29,934 nucleotides of DNA. Source: CAZRDB01 sp964598695 (GTDB lineage: Bacteria; Armatimonadota; Zipacnadia; UBA1398). The translations under genes and the position numbers were made by a program. The stretch lies in NCBI GenBank assembly GCA_964598695.1, contig CAZRDB010000043.1, forward strand, positions 1 through 29,934. The letters are read 5' to 3'. The notes under the pieces are model-generated. The model had not been told where the DNA came from. It saw nothing but the letters and a program-made list of their open reading frames with translations, and did not search any database. Positions 23,850 through 29,934 of the stretch are shown here, in pieces (within the stretch, counting starts at the first letter, position 1; each line of letters opens with the position of its first letter).

Positions 23850-26144
23850 CTACTCCCCCACCGGCACGAGCACCAGCGCATCGAGACCCGCGCGGTAGCC
23901 GGCCGAGGGGCGCGCCCTCCCGAGCGACTCCATCCGGAGCGTCGGACCGGCCTCGGCCAGCCGCACCCGGAAGGGGCCGGCGCTCACCATCCCGGGCCGG
24001 GCCGCGTAGCCGTCGAGCGGCTCCCCCAGCACGGTCCCGGCGAGCATCCACCGCGCGAGGCCGTAGTCGGGCGCGCACACGGTGAAGAGGTACACGTCGT
24101 AGCTACCGGCCGCCACGGCCTCGGGCAGCCGCAGCTCGAGCCAGTCCCCGGCCCCCGCCGCTCCGAGGAACATCGCGCCTTCGCCGGAGAACGGCCCTAG
24201 CTCCTCCGCCCGGAGCCTCTGCGGCATCGCCCGGCAGCCGTCGGCGGACGCGCCCGCGGCGAGCGACTCTCCCTCGAGGACGATGCTCCCGGGGGGCGCC
24301 TCGCGACTGAGGTCCAGGGGCGATTGCCAATTGCCGATCCAGCCGCCCGCGTTGCGGGAGTCCCCGCGCCACGACCACACGTCGAAGCTCCACGGGTGCA
24401 CGGCGCCCGGCGCCCGGTGCTGGTAGGCCTGGCCCCACGGGTCGGTGGCGGGCACGCCCGGGGCCGCGGCCTCCCCGCGCTCCACGGCCGCCGCGAGCGC
24501 CGCGACATCGGCCTTCGCCTGCTCGAGCCACGCCGCCACCCGCTTCTCCTCCTCGGGCAGATAGGCATCGAGCCACGCCTTGGGCTCGAACGGAAGCAGG
24601 CGGAGGTTGACCGCGTCCAGACCGAGCGAGTAGCCCTGCCCGAACGCCCCCGTCTCGCGGTGGCGCGACTGCGGATTCGTCCCGACGCACTCGAACCGGA
24701 CGACGTACGCGCCGGGGGTGAGTCGCGCCTCGCCGACCTTGGTCTCGACCGTCGTGCCGTGGCGCGTGTTCTCCGGCCAGTTCTCCTTGCGCGCGGCGAG
24801 GGAGTCCCAGAAGTCGAGGCCGGGGTGGAGGACGGTCTCGCCGGCGGGCCCCACGAGGCTCACCCGCCAGACGCCGTACTCGCGGAAGAGCGACTGGAAG
24901 ACCGAGACGGCGTAGCGGCCCGGCTCCCGGACCTCGAACGGCAGCTCGATCCAACCGCCGACGGCATCGTTGCGCAGGTAGAGGAACTGCTTCTGGTGGC
25001 AGGCCCGGTTGGAGACGCGTCGAGGCGCGAGGCCCTCGGAGCACCGCGCCTGCTCGACGAGCGCCGTCGGCTCGACCCAGATCTCGGGCAGCAGCCGCTC
25101 CCTCGCGGGCGGGAACTCCCACGTCCGCTCCATCGTGCCGCGGTGGTACCAGAACGCGACCGAGGAGACGTAGTCGGGCCGGTACTTGAAGTCGTACTGC
25201 GTTGCCCGGCCGGTCGCAGGGTCGGTGATCGCGACGAAGCTCCGCCGCTCGATCTCCACCTTGAGCGACCTGTGGAAGGGCACCGGGTCGTCGATGTGCC
25301 AGCGGTAGGCGGTGATCCGCTGCTCCTCGCCGAGCGGCTCGCAGATCGTGACCCCCTTGCGCCCCTGGCTGTGGAGCCGGATGTTCCAGGCGTCGTTGAA
25401 GTAGTCCTCGGTGCCGGTACCGACGATCGAGGGCGTCGCCTCGCCGTCGATCGTGAAGCGGTCGTCCGACTCGCCGAACCAGCTCGCGACCATGTTGTCG
25501 GAGGAGTAGACCGTGCCGACGTACTGGCCCTCGCCGACCCCCTCGAAGATCGTGTACGGCGAGGACGGCTTGGCGGGGTACTCCTGCCGGTAGCGGGCGT
25601 GGAAGTACAGCGCATCGACGGGCGGCGCGTCGAGCGCGAGCCACTCGCACTGGACGTACGCCGAGACGCGCGCCGGACCCTCGTTCGTCAGCTCGACGAC
25701 CGCCCGCTCGCGGAAGGGCATCCGCCAGTAGCAGCCGAGCGCCCGGCCGTACGAGCTGACGCTCACGGGGATCGATTCGACCTCGGCCCGCATGCCGTTG
25801 CCGGCGCAGAAGAAGTCGCCGATCGGCGATTCGACCGCCGGCACCTCCGAGCCGTCCCAGTAGATCCGCAGGACGACATTGCGCGGGATGCGCCGGTCGG
25901 AACTCGCGAGTGTGAACCACAGGTGACGGATCTCGCCCGGGCCCTCCAACTCGGCCACGACGAGGCTCTGGCCGGGCACGATGTGGTGGCAATCGGCGTT
26001 CGACTCGGGATCGAAGAGGCCGCTCGAGGCTCGGTGCATCCGACCGGGCGCCATCCGGGTGATCTCGGAGAGCGGGTCAGCGAGCGCGGGAAGCACGAGG
26101 ACGAGAAGAGCGAGAAGCGCGGTCAGGCTCCGTAACCCGGACAT
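23850..26144 (-). CDS. Secreted GH172 (DUF2961) family protein with extra C-terminal domains
   Basis: 764 residues with a Sec signal peptide (MSGLRSLTALLALLVLVLPALA). Residues ~25-360 are the DUF2961/GH172 core: EIRHLWFTLAS, LRIYWDGSEVPAVESPIGDFF, SYGRALGCYWRMPF, GTVYSSDNMVASWFGESDDR, TIDGEATPSIVGTGTEDYFN (Glu235, Glu246). Characterised GH172 enzymes act on fructo- or arabinofuranosides (difructose-anhydride-forming or D-arabinan-type activities), so a furanoside substrate is likely. Residues ~385-520 are a further beta-sandwich; ~530-610 resemble a pseudopilin GspG C-terminal region (DPWGQAYQHRAPG, then FDVWSWRGDSRNAGGWIGNW); ~620-764 resemble a CBM6/35-type domain. GGGAGGG lies ~7 bases before the ATG at 26144. 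It is divergent from the alpha/beta hydrolase gene and upstream of the trp promoter. Confidence 0.85.
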   Translation of the reverse strand: MSGLRSLTALLALLVLVLPALADPLSEITRMAPGRMHRASSGLFDPESNADCHHIVPGQSLVVAELEGPGEIRHLWFTLASSDRRIPRNVVLRIYWDGSEVPAVESPIGDFFCAGNGMRAEVESIPVSVSSYGRALGCYWRMPFRERAVVELTNEGPARVSAYVQCEWLALDAPPVDALYFHARYRQEYPAKPSSPYTIFEGVGEGQYVGTVYSSDNMVASWFGESDDRFTIDGEATPSIVGTGTEDYFNDAWNIRLHSQGRKGVTICEPLGEEQRITAYRWHIDDPVPFHRSLKVEIERRSFVAITDPATGRATQYDFKYRPDYVSSVAFWYHRGTMERTWEFPPARERLLPEIWVEPTALVEQARCSEGLAPRRVSNRACHQKQFLYLRNDAVGGWIELPFEVREPGRYAVSVFQSLFREYGVWRVSLVGPAGETVLHPGLDFWDSLAARKENWPENTRHGTTVETKVGEARLTPGAYVVRFECVGTNPQSRHRETGAFGQGYSLGLDAVNLRLLPFEPKAWLDAYLPEEEKRVAAWLEQAKADVAALAAAVERGEAAAPGVPATDPWGQAYQHRAPGAVHPWSFDVWSWRGDSRNAGGWIGNWQSPLDLSREAPPGSIVLEGESLAAGASADGCRAMPQRLRAEELGPFSGEGAMFLGAAGAGDWLELRLPEAVAAGSYDVYLFTVCAPDYGLARWMLAGTVLGEPLDGYAARPGMVSAGPFRVRLAEAGPTLRMESLGRARPSAGYRAGLDALVLVPVGE

Positions 26145-26282
26145 CGAGGGTCCCTCCCTGCAAGGATGGGAGTGGCTTCGCCGATCGGCCGGGATCGGCC
26201 TGCTTCGGGGAGGCCGCCGCGCCGCCGACGGGGAACGCCCCCTGGTTCGTGTCGGATGCGCGGCTTTCGGAGGAGGACAACG

Positions 26283-27581
26283 ATGACGGGCTTGGCGGTT
26301 GTGCTTGCGGTTCTGGCCTGTGCCCAGGCGGAGACGCCGCCGGGGGCTGAGATCGCCGGGTTCTACCAGGAGTACGCCAAGGGGCTGCCCGCGCTCGAGT
26401 TCGTCGTGGACGCCGACGGCGTCGTTGACTCGCTCGAGAGCCCGGGCGTCCCGCTCCGGAGGGTGGAGGGCCACTTCGTCAGCCAGATGGTCTTCGGCAA
26501 GGCGCTCACCCACCGCGTCGTCCTCCTGATCCCGACCGACCCCGGCCTCCGCGACGACCCGGCCCGCCGCGGCAGGGTCGTCATCGTGGGCAGCATCGCG
26601 AGCGACTTCCAGCAGACCTTCGAGTGCGACTACGCGTACCCCATCGCGACGAGGCTGGGCTACCCGACGATGATCCTCCCCAACCCCGGGGAGACCCCCG
26701 ACCGTCCGGGCCGCGAGTGGAGCATCGGCGAGTTCTGGGGCGAGGGCGTCCCCCGCACCCTCGAGAACAGCTACTTCTTCCGGCTCGCGATCCCCTACGT
26801 CCGCGCGGTCGACGTCTTCGCCCAGGTCCTCGGGATCCCGGCCGAGGAGATCCGCGCCGTCATCGGCGGACACAGCAAGCGCGCCCCCTCGGCCCTGGTC
26901 GCCGCCGCCATCCGCCCCGCGAACATCGCCGGCGTGGTCTTCATGGGGATGGAGGGCCGCTGGCAGTCGGCGCCCGCGCCGGACTTCGCCCCGGTCAGCC
27001 CGCCGGTCGTTGCGGCGCACGTCGCGGCGCCGGTCCTGTATCTCGGCGCCACGAACGAGGACGGCTACACCATGTTCAACGTGACCCGCAACCAGGCCAT
27101 GCTGGGAAGGCCCTGGACCGTCTCGATGGTGCCCAACTACCGCCACGCGGCCGAATCGCCGCAGCAGTTCCTGATCTGGCAGATGTGGGCCGCCCACGTG
27201 CTCGGCGGCCGGCCCGTCGCTCGCGTGAGCGACCCCGCCCACGAGGAGACCGAGCGGGGCACGATCTTCCGCGCGCGGGTCGAGGACGCGAACCACATCG
27301 TCCAGGTGCGGGCCTGGTACGCCTACTGCGACGATGTGCCCCTGTGGCGCGATGTCGTCTGGTACCCGGTCGTGATGCGCCCGACGAAGGACGGCCTCTA
27401 CGAGGGCTACGAATCGGGCAAGACGCCGGACGCCTGGTTCTGCGAGGTCGAGGACATCGGCGGCGGCGTCCACGGCTACGTCACGAGCTGCCCCCAGAAC
27501 ATCACCGGCCTCCCGACCGAGGAGCGGACCTCGCGGGGATCGCGCTCGCGGCTGTGGAGCGAGAAGGCGCCCGCGCAGTAG
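26283..27581 (+). CDS. Secreted alpha/beta hydrolase, PhoPQ-activated pathogenicity-related (PqaA)-like
   Basis: 432 residues. The ATG at 26283 has GGAGGAGG six bases upstream; the open frame reaches further back only into the divergent intergenic region. A short signal peptide (MTGLAVVLAVLACAQA) is followed by the hydrolase fold: RGRVVIVGSIASDFQQTFE, nucleophile elbow GGHSKRAPSALVAAAI (Ser198), APVLYLGATNEDGYTM (candidate acid Asp260) and VSMVPNYRHAAESPQQF (candidate His288). The GHSKR elbow and VPNYRHA block resemble the PhoPQ-related family, whose reaction is unknown; many environmental homologues sit beside carbohydrate-active genes and may be esterases. A C-terminal beta domain (~310-425) follows. 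It is divergent from the GH172 gene with a 138-base shared upstream region. Confidence 0.8.
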   Translation: MTGLAVVLAVLACAQAETPPGAEIAGFYQEYAKGLPALEFVVDADGVVDSLESPGVPLRRVEGHFVSQMVFGKALTHRVVLLIPTDPGLRDDPARRGRVVIVGSIASDFQQTFECDYAYPIATRLGYPTMILPNPGETPDRPGREWSIGEFWGEGVPRTLENSYFFRLAIPYVRAVDVFAQVLGIPAEEIRAVIGGHSKRAPSALVAAAIRPANIAGVVFMGMEGRWQSAPAPDFAPVSPPVVAAHVAAPVLYLGATNEDGYTMFNVTRNQAMLGRPWTVSMVPNYRHAAESPQQFLIWQMWAAHVLGGRPVARVSDPAHEETERGTIFRARVEDANHIVQVRAWYAYCDDVPLWRDVVWYPVVMRPTKDGLYEGYESGKTPDAWFCEVEDIGGGVHGYVTSCPQNITGLPTEERTSRGSRSRLWSEKAPAQ

Positions 27582-27610
27582 GGCCGGGCGACGTACGCCT
27601 CACCCCCCGG

Positions 27611-27650
27611 CCCCCTCTCCCTGCGTCGCTTCGCGCGCGAGGAGAGGGGG
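27611..27650. repeat. Intergenic hairpin repeat, arm CCCCCTCTCC
   Basis: CCCCCTCTCC (27611-27620) and GGAGAGGGGG (27641-27650) are perfect inverted arms around a 20-base GC-rich loop, preceded by CTCACCCCCCGG. This type of C-rich hairpin recurs in intergenic regions of many high-GC environmental genomes; copy number here is unknown. It lies 29 bases after the hydrolase stop and may double as its terminator. Confidence 0.6.
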
Positions 27651-27681
27651 AGTCATGGACGCGTGACGGGGCCGTCTCTCG

Positions 27682-27737
27682 AGTGGGCCTGGTAGGGGGG
27701 ACCGACCGCAGGTCGGTGGGACCCCAACCGGCCCACT
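27682..27737. repeat. Long imperfect hairpin element (REP/MITE-like)
   Basis: Outer arms AGTGGGCC (27682-27689) and GGCCCACT (27730-27737) match perfectly; inside them GGT pairs with ACC, GGGG (27697-27700) with CCCC (27722-27725), and ACCGACC with GGTCGGT (27701-27707, 27711-27717) around a GCA loop, with small bulges. The nested structure spans 56 bases. No coding capacity. With the neighbouring hairpin it fills most of the 325-base gene-free stretch 27582-27906; the rest holds the Rrf2 promoter. Confidence 0.6.
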
Positions 27738-27849
27738 GAAGCCCGCGGCTGCTCAGGCCCGACAGGCGTGTGGCCGCGAGGGAGCAGCACCCCCCAGGCC
27801 CGGCCGTGCCGTTCCGTGCAGATTCCCCGGTCGTATCTCGCTCACCGTA

Positions 27850-27890
27850 TTGACGCCATCCCGAAAAGTGGTATTCTGATACCAGAATAC
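27850..27890 (+). promoter_or_regulatory. Promoter and palindromic operator of the Rrf2-ferredoxin-hcp operon
   Basis: TTGACG (27850-27855) and TATTCT (27872-27877), 16 bases apart, form a likely promoter. Over the -10 lies the perfect palindrome GTATTCTGATACCAGAATAC (27871-27890; 8-base arms, ATAC spacer), AT-rich in a GC-rich setting. A second inverted repeat, GGTAT-TCTG-ATACC, is nested at 27870-27883. A repressor bound here would block the polymerase; the adjacent Rrf2 protein is the obvious candidate. Confidence 0.8.
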
Positions 27891-27906
27891 GGTTGAGGTG
27901 AGCGGC

Positions 27907-28359
27907 ATGGACAGCATTCTCAAGATCTCGGACGCGGCCAACCTCGGTCTCCACGCCGCCGCCCTCATCGCGGCCAGCGAGAAGCCGCTCTCGGTCGCGG
28001 CGATCGCCGAGACTCTCCAGTGCTCACCCGCGCACCTCAGTAAGGTCCTGCAGGACCTCGGCAAGCGCGGGCTCGTCCAGGCCAAGCGCGGCCCCTCCGG
28101 CGGCTACACGCTCGGTCGGCCCGCCGGCGAGGTTCGCCTCCTGGATGTCTACGAGGCGATCGAGGGGCCGCTGCCCACCGCGACCTGCCTCCTCGCGAAG
28201 CCGATCTGCGGCGGCAAGTGCCTTCTCGGCGGGCTGACCGCAGAGGTCAATGAGAGGGTCCGCCAGGCACTCGCCGGCGCCACGCTCGCGGAGTTCGCGA
28301 CCCGCGCCAAGGAACTCGGGCTCGCGAAAGCCCACGGAGAGGATCGAGACGACCGATGA
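27907..28359 (+). CDS. Rrf2 family transcriptional regulator, probable Fe-S sensor
   Basis: 150 residues. The N-terminal winged helix (LKISDAANLGLHAAALIA, LSVAAIAETLQCSPAHLSKVL, then the wing KRGPSGGYTLGRPA) is typical of Rrf2 proteins (IscR, NsrR, CymR, RsrR). Three cysteines in ATCLLAKPICGGKCLLGG (Cys94, Cys101, Cys105; C-x6-C-x3-C) sit where IscR/NsrR bind an iron-sulfur cluster, but the spacing differs from IscR, so the ligand set is its own variant. The ATG at 27907 has GAGGTGA five bases upstream; a GTG at 27898 overlaps that site and is less likely. It probably represses its own operon from the palindrome upstream and senses NO, oxygen or redox state. Its stop overlaps the ferredoxin-like start (ATGA). 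Confidence 0.9.
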   Translation: MDSILKISDAANLGLHAAALIAASEKPLSVAAIAETLQCSPAHLSKVLQDLGKRGLVQAKRGPSGGYTLGRPAGEVRLLDVYEAIEGPLPTATCLLAKPICGGKCLLGGLTAEVNERVRQALAGATLAEFATRAKELGLAKAHGEDRDDR

Positions 28360-29105
28360 AGCGGAAGATCATCCGGATCGACGAGGACCTGTGCAACGGC
28401 TGCGGGATCTGCATCGATGCCTGCGCGGAGGGCGCCCTCGAGCTGATCGACGGCAAGGCGCGGCTCGTCGGCGAGATCTACTGCGACGGCCTGGGCGCCT
28501 GCCTCAGCGGCTGCCCGACCGGTGCGCTGACGATCGAGGAGCGCGAGTCCGAGGGCTTCGACCCCGCGGCAGTCGATCAGCGGCTCACCGCACAGGGGCG
28601 CGCCCCGCTGGCCGCCCACGCCGCCCCCGGCGGACACGGCGGATGCCCGGGCTCGCGAGCGATGGCCTTTGGCCCCGCCGCCGCGCCGGCCGCCTGCGAG
28701 GGCTCTTGTGGGGCCGTCCACGCGCCCTCCCAGCTCGGCAACTGGCCGGTCGAGCTGCACCTGATCTCACCGGCCGCGCCGTACCTCGACGACGCCGACG
28801 TGCTGATCGCCGCCGACTGCGTGCCCGCGGCTCTGGCGAGCTTCCACCAGGAGCTGCTCGCGGGCCGGGTCCTGATGATCGCCTGTCCGAAGCTCGATGA
28901 CTCGAGCCCGTACCTCGAGAAGCTCACGACCATCTTCGCCGAGCGGGCCGTGCGCTCGGTGACCGTCGCGATCATGGAGGTTCCCTGCTGCCGAGGTCTT
29001 ATGGAGATCGTACGACGCGCCGTTGCGGCCAGCGGCAGGGACCTCCCGCTCGAGGTTGTTCGTGTTGGCATCCGAGGAGAGATCCTCGATCGGATTGCTC
29101 TGTGA
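28356..29105 (+). CDS. Ferredoxin-like 4Fe-4S protein with C-terminal domain
   Basis: 249 residues. Residues 1-60 form a two-cluster ferredoxin domain: CNGCGICIDAC (Cys13, 16, 19, 23) and CDGLGACLSGCP (Cys43, 49, 53). In the second motif the middle Cys is Leu46, so one cluster has only three Cys ligands and could be [3Fe-4S] or have an open site. Residues ~95-249 form a separate region with more cysteines (GGCPGS, ACEGSC, ADC, ACPKLDD, VPCCRGL) whose fold I do not recognise. It lies between the Rrf2 gene (ATGA overlap) and hcp (37 bases), so it is a likely electron donor or maturation partner for Hcp. Confidence 0.85.
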   Translation: MKRKIIRIDEDLCNGCGICIDACAEGALELIDGKARLVGEIYCDGLGACLSGCPTGALTIEERESEGFDPAAVDQRLTAQGRAPLAAHAAPGGHGGCPGSRAMAFGPAAAPAACEGSCGAVHAPSQLGNWPVELHLISPAAPYLDDADVLIAADCVPAALASFHQELLAGRVLMIACPKLDDSSPYLEKLTTIFAERAVRSVTVAIMEVPCCRGLMEIVRRAVAASGRDLPLEVVRVGIRGEILDRIAL

Positions 29106-29142
29106 AGCTCGACCGACGCCCGGAGGAGAGGGGTATGTGCTG

Positions 29143-29934
29143 ATGAGCATGTTCTGTTACCAGTGCGAGCAGACCGCCGGAGGGACGGGGTGCACGAAGG
29201 TCGGGGTGTGCGGCAAGGACCCGGAGACCGCCGCGCTCCAGGACCTTCTGATCCACGCGCTGAAGGGGATCTCGGCGTACATGCACCGGGCCAACCAGCT
29301 CGGCGCGACCGACGCGACGATCGACAGCTTCACGATGGACGCGCTGTTCACGACGGTCACCAACGTGAACTTCGATCCCGAGACCCTCGCGAAGAGGACG
29401 TGGGCCGCCGCCGAGGTGCGCGATGACGCGAAGGCGCTCTACGAGGCCGCCTGCGCCAAGGCCGGCAAGAGCCCGGAGGCGCTCTCGGGCGCTGCGGCGT
29501 GGAGCCCCAAGGCCGATCTCGCCGCACTGATCCTGCAGGGCGCCGGAGTCGGCGTGGCCGGCCGGATCGAGAAGCTCGGGCCCGATCTGGGCGGTCTCGA
29601 GGAGCTGCTCACCTACGGCCTGAAGGGCATGGCCGCCTATGTCCACCACGCGGCGATCCTCGGCCAGTCCGACCCCGCGATCGCAACCTTCACCTACGAG
29701 GCGCTCGACTACCTCAACAACCCCGCGCCCGAGATCAACGATCTCGTGGGGCTGAGCCTGCGCTGCGGCGAGCAGAACCTCCGCGCGATGGAGCTGCTCG
29801 ACACGGCCCACACCACGACGTTCGGCCACCCGGAGCCGACGGCCGTCCGCGTCGAGCCCAAGGCCGGCAAGGCAATCCTCGTCTCCGGCCACGACCTCAA
29901 GGACCTGGAGGAGCTGCTCAAGCAGACCGAGGGC
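29143..29934 (+). CDS. hcp: Hydroxylamine reductase / hybrid-cluster protein, 5' part
   Basis: 264 codons open to the window end; a full protein has about 530-550 residues. The N-terminal motif MSMFCYQCEQTA, then GCTKVGVCGK (Cys5, 8, 17, 23; C-x2-C-x8-C-x5-C), is the short-spaced [4Fe-4S] ligand set of anaerobe-type Hcp rather than the longer-spaced [2Fe-2S] set of enterobacteria. It continues with the helical segment LQDLLIHALKGISAYMHRANQLG and a second similar repeat LEELLTYGLKGMAAYVHHAAILG. The hybrid-cluster ligands lie beyond the window. Hcp reduces hydroxylamine in vitro and acts in NO detoxification and S-nitrosylation in vivo. The ATG at 29143 follows GGAGGAGAGGGG; an ATG at 29149 is the alternative. 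It is the third gene of the Rrf2 operon. Confidence 0.93.
   Translation, partial: MSMFCYQCEQTAGGTGCTKVGVCGKDPETAALQDLLIHALKGISAYMHRANQLGATDATIDSFTMDALFTTVTNVNFDPETLAKRTWAAAEVRDDAKALYEAACAKAGKSPEALSGAAAWSPKADLAALILQGAGVGVAGRIEKLGPDLGGLEELLTYGLKGMAAYVHHAAILGQSDPAIATFTYEALDYLNNPAPEINDLVGLSLRCGEQNLRAMELLDTAHTTTFGHPEPTAVRVEPKAGKAILVSGHDLKDLEELLKQTEG

Noticed and set aside
24324..26135. 603-codon plus-strand frame across the GH172 gene
   Set aside because: Antisense shadow; the minus strand carries the GTGTEDYF and related motifs.
1..29934. CRISPR arrays, tRNA or rRNA genes, integrases or insertion-sequence transposases
   Set aside because: None were recognised on either strand by reading; the window looks like chromosomal metabolic genes.

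Overview
This is a high-GC bacterial segment that looks like part of a scaffold: there are two runs of ten Ns (13147-13156 and 17420-17429). The host is probably a diderm, because several proteins carry lipoprotein or Sec signal peptides and a periplasmic-type binding protein is present. Secreted glycosidase-like proteins, a GH172/DUF2961 protein, a URO-D-like protein, a FlgD-type Ig domain, a CUT2 sugar transporter and an anaerobe-type Hcp together suggest an uncultured polysaccharide degrader, for example of the Armatimonadota or Planctomycetota type. That placement is inference; no rRNA or other phylogenetic marker was compared.

Layout. (1) 211-2780 (+): a tight cluster of a FlgD-Ig-like secreted protein (5' end broken or incomplete), a small lipoprotein, a metallophosphoesterase and a monofunctional biotin-protein ligase. 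It converges with a ZU5-like/LRR lipoprotein (2737-4032, -). (2) 4191-8757: a secreted GH10 xylanase (+) facing a 921-residue secreted glycosidase-like protein (-). (3) 8951-12977 (+): a ribose/xylose-type ABC operon (ATPase, permease, binding protein) closed by a strong hairpin. (4) 13246-16146 (-): a URO-D-like protein and a secreted TIM-barrel-like protein with a CBM9-like domain. (5) 16207-23804 (-): a complete trp operon, trpL-E-G-D-C-F-B-A, followed by recO. (6) 23850-26144 (-): a GH172/DUF2961 protein, divergent from a PhoPQ-related alpha/beta hydrolase (26283-27581, +). (7) 27850-29934 (+): an Rrf2 regulator, a ferredoxin-like protein and the 5' part of hcp.

How it works together. The secreted enzymes in regions 2, 4 and 6 plus the CUT2 transporter fit extracellular breakdown of a plant-type glycan (xylan/arabinan is the best guess) and uptake of the released sugar. 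The trp operon is almost fully overlapped (ATGA/GTGA junctions) and is preceded by a textbook attenuator: a consensus promoter, a 16-codon leader peptide with tandem Trp codons, competing antiterminator and terminator hairpins and a U-tract. The Rrf2-ferredoxin-Hcp operon is a likely nitrosative-stress module with a perfect palindrome over its promoter.

Most unusual observation: the sugar-binding protein at 11850-12977 has its two halves in the reverse of the family order (C-terminal half first, directly after the lipoprotein signal). It looks like a natural circular permutation of a type I periplasmic binding protein. Other points worth a look are the near-leaderless trp leader peptide, a pseudopilin-GspG-like segment inside the GH172 protein, extra membrane helices in the permease, and long hairpin repeats at 27611-27737.
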